A DNA stretch of 64,000 nucleotides, from NCBI RefSeq assembly GCF_017052585.1, contig NZ_JAFFHZ010000001.1, positions 4,030,001-4,094,000 of the forward strand, written 5' to 3'. The position numbers and the translations under genes were made by a program. Under the pieces are notes generated by a model that worked only from the letters and a program-made list of their open reading frames with translations, was not told the DNA's origin and did not search any database. This document shows positions 1-9,080 of this stretch, one piece after another. Positions within the stretch are counted from its first letter, which is position 1; every line of letters begins with the position of its first letter. This stretch comes from Paenibacillus apiarius (GTDB lineage: Bacteria > Bacillota > Bacilli > Paenibacillales > Paenibacillaceae).

Positions 1-742
<742 letters not shown>

Positions 743-811
743 TAACTACAATGATTCTAGAGCAAATGAAACTTTCGCGTTCAGTTTTCAAGGCGCAATC
801 CTTGAATATCT

Positions 812-930
812 GTTTGGTGGCGATAGCGGAGGGGTTCCACGCGTACCCATCCCGAACACGACCGTTAAGCCCTCCAGCGCCAATGGTACTTGGACCGCAG
901 GGTCCTGGGAGAGTAGGACGTTGCCAAGCA
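812..930 (+). rRNA. 5S ribosomal RNA
   Basis: Starts TTTGGTGGCGATAGCGG and ends GTTGCCAAGCA; the ends pair as the 5S terminal helix, and the internal CCCATCCCGAACACG block is the conserved 5S loop. It lies about 70 bases behind the 23S gene and is followed directly by tRNA genes, the usual Firmicute rrn layout. Confidence 0.96.
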
Positions 931-975
931 GATTGTTATGACTATTCTATTTAGTCAAGTAATAGTCCGCAATAT

Positions 976-1051
976 TCCCTGATAGCTCAGTTGGTAGAGC
1001 ACTCGGCTGTTAACCGAGTTGTCACAGGTTCGAGTCCTGTTCGGGGAGCCA
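976..1051 (+). tRNA. tRNA-Asn (GTT)
   Basis: Cloverleaf with acceptor TCCCTGA/TCGGGGA, anticodon loop CTGTTAA giving GTT, T-loop GGTTCGAGTCC and encoded CCA. First tRNA of the rrn-linked cluster. Confidence 0.97.
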
Positions 1052-1054
1052 TCT

Positions 1055-1146
1055 GGAGAGATGTCCGAGCTGGTCGAAGGAGCACGATTGGAAATCGTGT
1101 AGGCGTCACAAGCGTCTCGAGGGTTCGAATCCCTCTCTCTCCGCCA
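1055..1146 (+). tRNA. tRNA-Ser (GGA)
   Basis: Acceptor GGAGAGA/TCTCTCC, anticodon GGA in loop TTGGAAA, and a long variable arm typical of class II serine tRNAs (92 nt). CCA is encoded. Confidence 0.96.
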
Positions 1147-1162
1147 GTTTGGACTTTACTGA

Positions 1163-1237
1163 GGCCCGTTGGTCAAGGGGTTAAGACACCTCCCTTTCAC
1201 GGAGGTAACAGGGGTTCGAATCCCCTACGGGTCACCA
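1163..1237 (+). tRNA. tRNA-Glu (TTC), copy 1
   Basis: Acceptor GGCCCGT/ACGGGTC, anticodon TTC, encoded CCA. Identical over its whole length to the second copy at 1525-1599 in the same cluster, while the flanks differ. Confidence 0.97.
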
Positions 1238-1251
1238 TAGAATATACATAA

Positions 1252-1327
1252 GGACACTTAGCTCAGCTGGGAGAGCACCATCTTGACAGGGTGGGGGTCA
1301 GCGGTTCGAACCCGTTAGTGTCCACCA
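1252..1327 (+). tRNA. tRNA-Val (GAC)
   Basis: Acceptor GGACACT/AGTGTCC; anticodon stem CCATC/GGTGG encloses loop TTGACAG, so the anticodon is GAC. CCA is encoded. Confidence 0.95.
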
Positions 1328-1342
1328 TAATTTTTTCAACGT

Positions 1343-1419
<77 letters not shown>

Positions 1420-1422
1420 AAT

Positions 1423-1499
1423 GGAGCTGTGGTGTAGAGGCCTAACATGCCTGCCTGTCACGCAGGAGAACGCGGGTTCGAATCCCGTCAGCTCCGCCA
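1423..1499 (+). tRNA. tRNA-Asp (GTC)
   Basis: Acceptor GGAGCTG/CAGCTCC, anticodon GTC, discriminator base G followed by encoded CCA. The G discriminator matters for the T-box in front of hisS (see that entry). Confidence 0.96.
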
Positions 1500-1524
1500 T
1501 TCATTTTTATAGGCACTTGCCTAT

Positions 1525-1599
1525 GGCCCGTTGGTCAAGGGGTTAAGACACCTCCCTTTCACGGAGGTAACAGGGGTTCGAATCCCCTACGGGTCACCA
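1525..1599 (+). tRNA. tRNA-Glu (TTC), copy 2
   Basis: Exact duplicate of the tRNA-Glu at 1163-1237, anticodon TTC, encoded CCA. Confidence 0.97.
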
Positions 1600-1615
1600 T
1601 ATTCTCAATTCATGA

Positions 1616-1691
1616 GAGCCATTAGCTCAGTTGGTAGAGCACCTGACTTTTAATCAGGGTGTCGAAGGTTCGAGTCCTTCATGGCTCACCA
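1616..1691 (+). tRNA. tRNA-Lys (TTT)
   Basis: Acceptor GAGCCAT/ATGGCTC, anticodon TTT in loop CTTTTAA, encoded CCA. Last tRNA of the cluster. Confidence 0.96.
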
Positions 1692-1706
1692 GAATATACA
1701 AACGAA

Positions 1707-1737
1707 GTCTGCGTGTTGACGCTGGCTTTTTTTTATT
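1707..1737 (+). terminator. putative rho-independent terminator of the rrn-tRNA cluster
   Basis: A short GCGT/ACGC stem with imperfect extension lies just behind tRNA-Lys and is followed by a run of T residues (about 1727-1734). The stem is weak; the T run and position make it likely. The remaining 1738-1895 is AT-rich and holds no convincing gene. Confidence 0.5.
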
Positions 1738-1895
1738 TTCAAAATTCAAGATGGAAATATACTTATTTGTTCCCTTCTTATCACTCTCCCCTCTATTCAG
1801 AATAGCATTTGCTAATTCTTCAAACACTTTTTGCTTTACTCTATCATCTAAAGAACCGTGTAATCTTAAGCCATGTCTCTTCGTTCTTTCCTTCC

Positions 1896-2765
1896 TCACC
1901 ACCGTTCCACATCGTTATGCCCTTTCCCCATGCGATAGGCCGACGGACTCACTCCGTACACCGAAGCGAATTGATTCGAAAAATAATGAATAGAGTCGTA
2001 ACCGAGCAAGAGAGCGATTTCCGTTATGGATTGACGGCTTTCCATCAAAAGGACGGCCGCCTTCTTCATGCGTGAGCGAAGAACGTATGCCTTGGGCGAC
2101 ATGCCGGTTTCTTGCTTGAACAAACGGTAGAATTGGGACTTTTCCAGCCCGCACTGCTCGCACCAGCGGCCATGTGTATATCGGCGTTCGGGATGCTCGT
2201 CCATCTGCTGCAGCACTCTTGCGATTCGATAATCCATGGGATAATCCGCTGAAGTAACGTCGCTCCATTGCAGCAGCCAAGCATAGAAGCAGGCCGATAC
2301 GGCTTTGGACGTATATTTGCCGCTGCGATTATAGGCCGCGAGAGTATGCTTGATAAGCTCGATTAGGTGCGGATACGGACGCAGCGACATGCACGTCGGT
2401 ATTGAGTCCAATTCGGGGCAAGGCTCAATCGCCGTTAGCCACCGAGGATTATAATCATCCCATTCATAGGCAAAGGTCGGTTGTTTCGGCTGTGGCACAC
2501 TCCATAAATCACAGTATATATTGCATGCATCCATTGTCTCGCTCGGGGTATGTTCGAAGTAATGCCACTCTCCAGGTCGGACGAAGATTAAAGTGCCGCT
2601 GGATACGGCATAGCGCTGGTCATTCACCAGCATATGTCCGTGTCCCTCCGTGAATAGGTGAAACGCATAACTGTAGCCTCTGCGCCGCTGTTCTTCCGGG
2701 GCTCCGCGATAATTATACATATGAGCCGCTCGGATATGAGGAAGCGTGTCCGCCAGTGATTTCAT
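1896..2765 (-). CDS. AraC family transcriptional regulator
   Basis: Predicted DNA-binding regulator of 289 aa. The N-terminal about 150 residues look like a cupin-type sensor (FHLFTEGHGHMLVN, then a PGEWHYFEH stretch). The last about 100 residues hold two helix-turn-helix units of the AraC type, with the family signature IALLLGYDSIHYFSNQF. Start: GGAGGT lies 7 bases before the ATG at 2765 and only 4 before the ATG at 2768, so 2765 is preferred. It is transcribed away from the glycosidase gene starting at 2885, so it probably controls that gene in response to a sugar. The ligand is not deducible. Confidence 0.88.
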   Translation of the reverse strand: MKSLADTLPHIRAAHMYNYRGAPEEQRRRGYSYAFHLFTEGHGHMLVNDQRYAVSSGTLIFVRPGEWHYFEHTPSETMDACNIYCDLWSVPQPKQPTFAYEWDDYNPRWLTAIEPCPELDSIPTCMSLRPYPHLIELIKHTLAAYNRSGKYTSKAVSACFYAWLLQWSDVTSADYPMDYRIARVLQQMDEHPERRYTHGRWCEQCGLEKSQFYRLFKQETGMSPKAYVLRSRMKKAAVLLMESRQSITEIALLLGYDSIHYFSNQFASVYGVSPSAYRMGKGHNDVERW

Positions 2766-2884
2766 CATTTTACCTCCAACATGATCGGAATATTGTATAA
2801 ATGAAAGGAAGCTATCTTAAATACGAAACGTTACGTAAATGATACAATGATTCCATAAAAATGTCATGTAGTAGGAGGAATATC

Positions 2885-4861
2885 ATGCGTTTTAGACAAG
2901 TGCATCTCGATTTTCACACTTCGGAGCATGTTCCCCATATCGGGAGAAAATTTTCTAAAAGTAATTTTCAGGAGATGCTCCGTGTCGGTCATGTCGATTC
3001 GATTACGGTCTTCGCTAAATGCCACCACGGGTGGGCTTATTTCCCATCTGCAACGAACGAAATGCACCCAGAGCTTGACTATGACCTGCTAGGGGAGCAA
3101 ATTGAAGCTGCACATGAAATCGGCGTAAATGTGCCAGTCTACTTATCGGTTGGCTTGGATGAAAGATTGGCTTGGCAATACTCCCAATGGCTCATTCGCA
3201 GTGAGGAAGATCGGACGAATTGGGTCGACTCCTTCATGAAGCCGGGCTATCATCAATTTTGCTTGAACACGCCGTATTTGGATATCGTTATCAAACAAAT
3301 TCAAGAAGTTGCGCGCAAATATGATGCGGACGGCATTTTCTTGGATATTGTCGGCGAACGGACGTGCTATTGCCCAACCTGCTTGAAGCAAATGCAGGAA
3401 GACGGCTTGGATCCGCACAATAAGGAGCATGTTATCGAAAATGGGCGCCGCATATACGCAAACTATACGAAGAGCGTGCGCGATGCCATCGACGAAATCA
3501 AACCGGGCCTGCCCGTGTTTCACAATGCAGGGCACATACATCAAGGACGCCGCGATTTAATGAATATGAATACGCATCTTGAATTGGAATCGCTTCCTAC
3601 CGGGGGTTGGGGATACGATCACTTCCCATTATCGGCACGTTACGCTCAGCCTATCGGAATGGACTTTCTTGGGATGACCGGTAAATTCCATACATTCTGG
3701 GGCGAATTCGGCGGATACAAGCATCCGAATGCGCTGCGTTACGAAACGTCGCTGAATCTGGCTCACGGCGCCCGCTGCTCTATTGGCGATCAGCTTCATC
3801 CGGAAGGTGAGATGGATAAGGCAACGTATGAACTTATTGGCAAAGCCTATGCGGAAGTACAACGGAAAGAAGCATGGTGCGCAGGCACGGTGAACCATGC
3901 AGACGTAGCGCTGCTTACGGTTGAGGCGGCAGGCGTTCAGCAAGATAGCGGGGCGATGTACTCCGGAAAAATCGATATGGGAGCAGGACGAATGTTGCTG
4001 GAAGGCAAAATCCTGTTCGATGTGGTTGATTTGAAATCGGACTGGAGCCCTTACCGCGTGCTCATTTTGCCGGACGCGATCGTCATGACGGCGCAGGTGC
4101 GCGACAAAGTGGAAGCGTTTATTGCAGCAGGCGGCAAAGTGCTTGCAACAGGACGCTCCGGCCTGAACGAGGAACTCACGAACAACCTGCTGCCGTTAGG
4201 CTTTAAAGACGTCGGAGCCAATCCGTTCCGTCCGGATTATTTCCGTCCGGCGTTCGCGTTGCCGAACCTTGGGGACGCTGCTTACATTATGTATGGCGAA
4301 GGCCGCCGCATTGAACTGACGGACGGCACGGAGCTTGGCCGCCGTGAAGATCCGTATTTTAACAGACAAGCTTTCCGTTTCTGCTCTCATCAGCATACCC
4401 CGACTTCTGCACAATACGGCGGTCCTGGAATGGTGGAGTCGAAGCACGGAATCTATATAGCATGGAATGTATTTGAGGATTATGCGACAAAGGGCAGCCT
4501 TGTATTAAGAGAAATGGTAGTCTATGCTCTTCGCCGCTTGCTGGGCGAACAAATTTCCTTGAAGACGACATTGCCGGCTCAGGGTATCACGACGCTGCAG
4601 CATCAATCACAAGAGAAGCGGTTCATCAATCATCTCTTGTATGCTTCGCCAGTGAAACGCGGGGAGCGGGTTGAAATTATCGAAGACATTATTCCGCTTT
4701 TCAATATTGAAGTGGAGGTTCGGCTTCCAGAGCAGCAGGTGAAGCGGGTCTATTTGGCGCCACAGATGACGGAGATCGGTTATGAAGCGACTGGGCGCGG
4801 TATCCGCTATGTTGTTCCTCAATTGGAATGCCATCAAATGGTCGTTCTGGAGTATAATTAA
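2885..4861 (+). CDS. GHL6-type glycoside hydrolase with beta-galactosidase trimerization-like domain
   Basis: A 658-aa cytoplasmic protein without signal peptide. The first about 340 residues look like a TIM barrel of the 'hypothetical glycosyl hydrolase 6' kind, with an acidic strand end DGIFLDIVGE near residues 148-157 that may carry catalytic acids. Residues about 380-560 resemble the flavodoxin-like beta-galactosidase trimerization domain (YRVLILPDAIVMT). Homologues are often labelled alpha-amylase family; the true substrate is unknown. The start at 2885 is chosen because AGGAGGA sits 5 bases upstream; an upstream in-frame ATG at 2861 has no such site. The AraC gene is divergent from it. 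Confidence 0.8.
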   Translation: MRFRQVHLDFHTSEHVPHIGRKFSKSNFQEMLRVGHVDSITVFAKCHHGWAYFPSATNEMHPELDYDLLGEQIEAAHEIGVNVPVYLSVGLDERLAWQYSQWLIRSEEDRTNWVDSFMKPGYHQFCLNTPYLDIVIKQIQEVARKYDADGIFLDIVGERTCYCPTCLKQMQEDGLDPHNKEHVIENGRRIYANYTKSVRDAIDEIKPGLPVFHNAGHIHQGRRDLMNMNTHLELESLPTGGWGYDHFPLSARYAQPIGMDFLGMTGKFHTFWGEFGGYKHPNALRYETSLNLAHGARCSIGDQLHPEGEMDKATYELIGKAYAEVQRKEAWCAGTVNHADVALLTVEAAGVQQDSGAMYSGKIDMGAGRMLLEGKILFDVVDLKSDWSPYRVLILPDAIVMTAQVRDKVEAFIAAGGKVLATGRSGLNEELTNNLLPLGFKDVGANPFRPDYFRPAFALPNLGDAAYIMYGEGRRIELTDGTELGRREDPYFNRQAFRFCSHQHTPTSAQYGGPGMVESKHGIYIAWNVFEDYATKGSLVLREMVVYALRRLLGEQISLKTTLPAQGITTLQHQSQEKRFINHLLYASPVKRGERVEIIEDIIPLFNIEVEVRLPEQQVKRVYLAPQMTEIGYEATGRGIRYVVPQLECHQMVVLEYN

Positions 4862-4957
4862 CTCGTACCTTTCATAGGAGGCAAGCGGCCGTATTGAGGG
4901 GGAGCATGTGACATTAGCATTAAAAGACACCTTGGGAATGGCGAGGGAGGAACGAAC

Positions 4958-5977
4958 GTGGTTGACTTAGGAAAAGTGTTAGTGGAAGAGTTTCGGGGAG
5001 ACTGGCTTGAATGCGCGTATACGGGCCATGTGGCAGGCGTCAATGAACATGGGGAAACGCTGTTTCATGTCGGCGACGAAGGCTATGTGAGCTTCATGCG
5101 CTCTTCGTCCAAGCCGGTGCAGGCTTTGCCTGCGTTATTGGCTGAAGTTCCGGAGCATTACGGCTTAAGCGATGAAGAAATCGTGCTGATGACAGCCTCT
5201 CACCGCGCTCAGAAGTTCCATGTGGAAGCACTTGAGTCTTTTATGAAGAAAACGGGAATTACGGAGGATAAGTTCGTGTGCAAGCCTACTTATCCGCTGA
5301 ACAGCGCCGCCAAGGACGAGCGGATCGCGCATGGCGAGCCGCCGCGCTCTTTGTATCACAATTGTTCAGGCAAGCATTTGGGCGTGCTGGCTTTGTGCAA
5401 AATGATGGGCTGGCCGACGCATAATTATGCAGAGCCGGATCATCCCGTACAGCAGCACGTGTTAAAATTGATGTCGCAATTGTCGGATATGCCGGCGGAT
5501 AGAATCAAGCTCGGCACGGACGGCTGCGGATTTCCCGTATATGCCATACCAATCCGCAACATCGCACTATTATATTTGCGCCTGGCTTGTCCGGACTTGA
5601 TTGCGGATGAAGAGGTGCGCAAAGCCGTTGTCCGGCTGACGACACTGATGAACAAGCATCCGTTCTACGTATCGGGCACAGAGTTAATCTGCCCAACGCT
5701 CCTGCAGGATGCCAATATCGTCGCCAAAGGCGGAGCCAAGGGAATCTATTGCTTCGGACTGCGCAAACAAAGAATGGGAGTCGCATTCAAGGTAATGGAC
5801 GGTTCGGAGGATCAATGGCCGCTCATTGTCGCTCATATATTGAAAGAAATTGAGTATCCGAATGTAGAGACCATCGAGCGTTTGAAGCGATTGAGTCCGG
5901 CGGAAACGAAGAACGACAACGATAGAATCGTCGGATATCGCGAGCCTAAGTTTCATTTGCAATGGAGTAAGAAATAA
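4958..5977 (+). CDS. L-asparaginase, asparaginase II (Rhizobium-type) family
   Basis: Predicted to hydrolyse L-asparagine to aspartate and ammonia. The 339-aa protein belongs to the family of the rhizobial thermolabile asparaginase, unrelated to E. coli AnsA/AnsB: it has the SSSKPVQALP stretch near residue 49, TASHRAQ, and the NCSGKH motif near residue 135 with the conserved cysteine and lysine. It begins with GTG, 7 bases after GGGAGG. It lies 96 bases behind the glycosidase gene in the same direction and is followed by a strong terminator, so the two may be cotranscribed, though they share no obvious pathway. Confidence 0.88.
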   Translation: MVDLGKVLVEEFRGDWLECAYTGHVAGVNEHGETLFHVGDEGYVSFMRSSSKPVQALPALLAEVPEHYGLSDEEIVLMTASHRAQKFHVEALESFMKKTGITEDKFVCKPTYPLNSAAKDERIAHGEPPRSLYHNCSGKHLGVLALCKMMGWPTHNYAEPDHPVQQHVLKLMSQLSDMPADRIKLGTDGCGFPVYAIPIRNIALLYLRLACPDLIADEEVRKAVVRLTTLMNKHPFYVSGTELICPTLLQDANIVAKGGAKGIYCFGLRKQRMGVAFKVMDGSEDQWPLIVAHILKEIEYPNVETIERLKRLSPAETKNDNDRIVGYREPKFHLQWSKK

Positions 5978-5993
5978 GAGAAAAGTATCGGAG

Positions 5994-6040
5994 AGCCTGC
6001 TTTGGAAACTGCCAGTCAGCTTCTAAGCAGGCTTTTTTTA
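5994..6040 (+). terminator. rho-independent terminator after asparaginase
   Basis: AGCCTGCTT and AAGCAGGCT form a perfect 9-bp stem followed by seven T residues. Confidence 0.9.
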
Positions 6041-6107
6041 ACTATTTGGTGTTAATTTAAGTATAAAGGATAAGAAAAAAATACCACAAAATTTCATAAA
6101 AAAAGAT

Positions 6108-6136
6108 TTGCAATTCGATATTCAGTCTGATATATT
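6108..6136 (+). promoter_or_regulatory. sigma-A type promoter of second tRNA cluster
   Basis: TTGCAA at 6108-6113 and TATATT at 6131-6136 with an exact 17-bp spacer, about 60 bp before tRNA-Gly in AT-rich DNA. Confidence 0.7.
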
Positions 6137-6196
6137 AATAAATGTCCTCGCTAAAACGACATGTGAAACAAGGACAAAGCTAATCATTCAAGAGAT

Positions 6197-6271
6197 GCGG
6201 ACATAGCTCAGTGGTAGAGTATCGCCTTGCCAAGGCGAGGGTCGCGGGTTCGAATCCCGTTGTCCGCTCCA
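6197..6271 (+). tRNA. tRNA-Gly (GCC)
   Basis: Acceptor GCGGACA/TGTCCGC, anticodon GCC in loop TTGCCAA, encoded CCA. Confidence 0.96.
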
Positions 6272-6280
6272 GATAAATAT

Positions 6281-6357
6281 GTGCCCTTAGCTCAGCTGGA
6301 TAGAGCGTTTGACTACGAATCAAAAGGTCGGGAGTTCGAATCTCTCAGGGCACGCCA
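6281..6357 (+). tRNA. tRNA-Arg (ACG)
   Basis: Acceptor GTGCCCT/AGGGCAC, anticodon ACG (A34 expected to be edited to inosine), encoded CCA. Confidence 0.96.
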
Positions 6358-6387
6358 TATATGCTTTTCTACAGCATATTCTACTAA

Positions 6388-6470
6388 GCCGGTGTGGCGG
6401 AATTGGCAGACGCGCGCGACTCAAAATCGTGAGGGAAACCGTGGAGGTTCGAGTCCTCTCACCGGCACCA
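6388..6470 (+). tRNA. tRNA-Leu (CAA)
   Basis: Acceptor GCCGGTG/CACCGGC, anticodon loop CTCAAAA giving CAA, class II variable arm, encoded CCA. Confidence 0.95.
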
Positions 6471-6479
6471 TAAGATGTT

Positions 6480-6556
6480 CGGGACGTAGCTCAGCTTGGT
6501 AGAGCACTTGGTTTGGGACCAAGGGGTCGCATGTTCAAATCGTGTCGTCCCGACCA
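6480..6556 (+). tRNA. tRNA-Pro (TGG)
   Basis: Acceptor CGGGACG/CGTCCCG, anticodon loop TTTGGGA giving TGG, encoded CCA. Confidence 0.95.
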
Positions 6557-6567
6557 CTAACATGAAG

Positions 6568-6596
6568 AACCGTCGGTTATATGCCGGCGGTTTTTG
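6568..6596 (+). terminator. terminator of the Gly-Arg-Leu-Pro tRNA cluster
   Basis: ACCGTCGG/CCGGCGGT 8-bp stem followed by TTTTT directly behind tRNA-Pro. Confidence 0.85.
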
Positions 6597-6763
6597 CATT
6601 TTATTTTGTGCATTCGATTACTCTTCGCATAATTTGGCATAGACTACTTCTTGACTAGGTTGCATCCTCTATTCATATCCGTCTTTTCAGTTCGTTTACA
6701 TTCCTTTTTTCCTATACATCTTCCAGTGTGGTCACTGGGGTTTCATATTTTTTTGTGCTGCGT

Positions 6764-6789
6764 TGAACGATTGAACCGCCTTGTTCGTA
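6764..6789 (+). promoter_or_regulatory. putative SigY-dependent autoregulatory promoter
   Basis: TGAACG at 6764-6769, a 16-bp spacer and CGTA at 6786-6789, placed about 55 bp before the sigY-like start. This resembles the TGAACG / CGTC promoter described for B. subtilis sigY itself, which is autoregulated. The match is read by eye; transcription from it is inferred. Confidence 0.6.
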
Positions 6790-6841
6790 TTACTTGCGAC
6801 TGCAGTCATTAGAACATAAATTACAAGGAGCGTGAGAGTAA

Positions 6842-7351
6842 TTGACCGAACAGGATACCATTGATCGTGCTCAAGCGGGTGATACGGCTGCGCTCGCGCT
6901 CCTTTTGCAGAAGCATTACACATTTGTGCGCAGCTATGTGCTGAAGCTAACTATGAATCCAACATTGACGGATGATATTGTGCAGGACACGATGTTGAAA
7001 AGCATGGAAAAGTTGCATTTGTATAACGGCGCTTCCAAGTTTTCGTCTTGGCTTATTACGATCGCCACTCGAATCTATGTGGATCTAACGAGGCGACAGA
7101 AGGTGGAGAAGCGCTGGCAAGAACAGGCGACACGATCTCTCCGATACCAGATGGAGGCTCATAACGAAGAATGGACGGATATGATTGATTCATTAGGCAA
7201 GCTTCCGCCGGAGCAGCGCGCCGCAATCTTATTAAAGCATTATTACGGCTATACCTATCCGGAAATAGCGGAAATGCTCAATTGTAGCGAAGGCACTGCA
7301 AAATCCCGCGTATTTTACGGCATTGAGCACATTCGAAAGGAGCTGAGATAA
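6842..7351 (+). CDS. sigY: ECF RNA polymerase sigma factor, SigY type
   Basis: A 169-aa ECF sigma factor. Region 2 is visible in the first about 80 residues (TDDIVQDTMLKSMEKL, FSSWLITIATRIYVDLTRR), and region 4 at the C-terminus (LPPEQRAAILLKHYYGYTYPE, then the helix EIAEMLNCSEGTAKSRVF). It starts with TTG; AAGGAG lies 11 bases upstream. The identification as SigY rests mainly on the five genes behind it, which reproduce the yxlCDEFG order of B. subtilis, where YxlC and YxlD act as the negative control of SigY. A SigY-like promoter precedes it. Confidence 0.85.
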   Translation: MTEQDTIDRAQAGDTAALALLLQKHYTFVRSYVLKLTMNPTLTDDIVQDTMLKSMEKLHLYNGASKFSSWLITIATRIYVDLTRRQKVEKRWQEQATRSLRYQMEAHNEEWTDMIDSLGKLPPEQRAAILLKHYYGYTYPEIAEMLNCSEGTAKSRVFYGIEHIRKELR

Positions 7352-7353
7352 AC

Positions 7354-7701
7354 ATGGAGCATAAGAAATTGCCGGAGACCGAAGAAGAATGGTCCGCTAT
7401 GCTCAAGGAACAATGGACCAAGCTGGATGTGTATAGCGAACAGAAGCCCGTGCCAAGTCAGACGTTTCTTATCGGAATGTTAACGGAACACAAGCAAAGG
7501 CAGAAGCGCGCGTTATGGCGCGAATTAAGTGTCCTGTGGCTGGCAGCTGCAGCTATGCTGCTTGGCGGATTTACATTGGCAGTGACCGATATCTCCGTGT
7601 ATGTAATGATGCAGCTCGTGTTATTTGTCGGCATCCTAGGGGGATTGCTCATGCGAGGATATGTGATGAAAAGACGCAGAAGAGGTGCGCGTCATGAATA
7701 A
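7354..7701 (+). CDS. yxlC: YxlC-like negative regulator of SigY
   Basis: 115-aa membrane protein starting 2 bases after the sigma gene stop. The N-terminal half is hydrophilic (about residues 1-60), followed by two hydrophobic segments (LSVLWLAAAAMLLGGFTLAV and VMMQLVLFVGILGGLLM) and a basic C-terminal tail. In B. subtilis YxlC together with YxlD restrains SigY; the same role as part of a membrane-bound anti-sigma pair is inferred from position and topology. The next gene overlaps its 3' end. Confidence 0.75.
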   Translation: MEHKKLPETEEEWSAMLKEQWTKLDVYSEQKPVPSQTFLIGMLTEHKQRQKRALWRELSVLWLAAAAMLLGGFTLAVTDISVYVMMQLVLFVGILGGLLMRGYVMKRRRRGARHE

Positions 7702-7927
7702 TCTGAATTCAATTCCGTTGTGGGGATTGTTCCTGTTGGGAGCTATATTGGTGACGCAGGGGACGTGGCTTTTTCTGCATGCCCGCAAGCACGGCTATTA
7801 TCCGTGGTTATGGGCCTTGTGGGGCTTCCTTAGCTTTCCGCTGCCATCCCTAGTGTACGTGCTCTTTGTAGCTCAGCCATGGAGAAGGACAATACCTAAG
7901 AACAGACATACGCGTGATGGCGAATAA
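7694..7927 (+). CDS. yxlD: YxlD-like small membrane protein, putative anti-sigma partner
   Basis: 77-aa protein with two transmembrane segments (about residues 6-24 and 35-56) and a basic tail. It overlaps the end of yxlC by 8 bases, suggesting translational coupling. The ATG at 7694 is preferred over the GTG at 7685 because AGAGG lies 8 bases before it. Position and size match YxlD, the second negative regulator of SigY in B. subtilis. Confidence 0.7.
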   Translation: MNNLNSIPLWGLFLLGAILVTQGTWLFLHARKHGYYPWLWALWGFLSFPLPSLVYVLFVAQPWRRTIPKNRHTRDGE

Positions 7928-7956
7928 CTTACTTTATGGAATAGAGGGGATAACGA

Positions 7957-8163
7957 ATGGAGATGGCTTGGGCGGATATTCCTTGGAATATCATTATGCC
8001 GCTTATCGTTGTGCAGCTCATCTTGATGGTAGTTGCTCTGGTATCGCTGAACAAGACAGAATGGACCAACGGGCCGAAATGGCTGTGGCTTATCATTATT
8101 ATCGTGTTAAATATTCCGGGTTGCATCGCTTATTTCTTAATAGGTAGAAAGGAGAGAAGATGA
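7957..8163 (+). CDS. yxlE: YxlE-like small membrane protein (PLDc_N domain)
   Basis: 68 aa, two transmembrane helices joined by the short polar loop LNKTEWTNGPKWLWL, the usual appearance of the phospholipase D N-terminal-like (PLDc_N) domain. GAGGGG lies 8 bases before the ATG. It overlaps the following ATPase gene by 4 bases. Biochemical function is unknown even in B. subtilis; it is probably part of the transporter encoded by the next two genes or of sigma control. Confidence 0.72.
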   Translation: MEMAWADIPWNIIMPLIVVQLILMVVALVSLNKTEWTNGPKWLWLIIIIVLNIPGCIAYFLIGRKERR

Positions 8164-9080
8164 GCCAATTCGTTATTACACAATTGAGCAAGCAGTATGG
8201 CAATCATAAGGCGGTGGATGCCGTTAACTTTACGATACAAAGCGGAAGCTGCACGGCCCTTCTCGGTCCGAACGGGGCGGGAAAGACGACGACGCTGCAC
8301 ATGCTGACAGGAGTGACCAAGCCAAGCTCCGGGACAGTCGCGATGATCGATGGGGCGGGACGGGAACATCGCGGGGATCTGAGACGCTGGATCGGATTTA
8401 TGCCGCAGTCGCCCAGCTTTCATTATTGGATGACAGGCCGGGAGTGGCTGCAAATGATGGCTGAATTAACAGGCAGCAGCAAGCGTCAAGCTCGTGCAAC
8501 GGCGGATGAATGGATGAAGACTGTCGGTCTGGAGCATGCGGGGCAGCGCAGCATTGGCGGATATTCCGGAGGTATGAAACAGCGACTCGGCTTGGCGCAA
8601 GCTATGATCGCGCGACCGGAGCTGCTCGTGCTTGACGAACCGGTGTCTGCGCTCGACCCGATCGGCAGGCGTGAGGTCATGGCATTGCTGGAATCGTTGA
8701 AGCGGCGAACGACGATTCTATTCTCCACTCATGTGCTACACGATGCCGAGGACTTATGTGATGAGCTGATTATTATGAAGCAAGGTAAAGTATTGATGCA
8801 GGGCAAATGGGATGAGCTTCGTAAACAATCGGAATCACCGTTATTTACGATTGAGGTGGAGCATACGGCGGCAGCTCTTGCTTGGCTGCGAGAGTTAGCC
8901 GATATGCCGCTCGTAAAGGAAGCGAATGTACGCTCCGCACGAGCGGAGCTAGTCGTGAGCGATCACGATGCCGCAAGGGAATTTCTGTTGAAGCAGATTC
9001 GCGAACGCAGAATACCGCTTGTGCGATTCGAGGCCGGCGTGACAACCTTAGAACAGCTATTTATGAAGGCGGTGAAGTGA
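8160..9080 (+). CDS. yxlF: ABC transporter ATP-binding protein, YxlF
   Basis: 306-aa ABC ATPase. Walker A GPNGAGKTTT (near residue 36), signature SGGMKQRLGLAQAM (near 135), Walker B LVLDEPVSALDP and switch histidine in STHVLHDAE are all present. It is thus an active-looking subunit pairing with the permease YxlG, whose gene overlaps it at ATGA. The pair resembles drug or lantibiotic-type exporters; the substrate is not known. Part of the sigY operon. Confidence 0.88.
   Translation: MSQFVITQLSKQYGNHKAVDAVNFTIQSGSCTALLGPNGAGKTTTLHMLTGVTKPSSGTVAMIDGAGREHRGDLRRWIGFMPQSPSFHYWMTGREWLQMMAELTGSSKRQARATADEWMKTVGLEHAGQRSIGGYSGGMKQRLGLAQAMIARPELLVLDEPVSALDPIGRREVMALLESLKRRTTILFSTHVLHDAEDLCDELIIMKQGKVLMQGKWDELRKQSESPLFTIEVEHTAAALAWLRELADMPLVKEANVRSARAELVVSDHDAAREFLLKQIRERRIPLVRFEAGVTTLEQLFMKAVK

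Noticed and set aside
1654-1902. 82-aa minus-strand ORF ending SHEGLEPSTP
   Set aside because: Its end is the complement of the tRNA-Lys gene, a well-known false annotation; kept only as a possible relic in findings.
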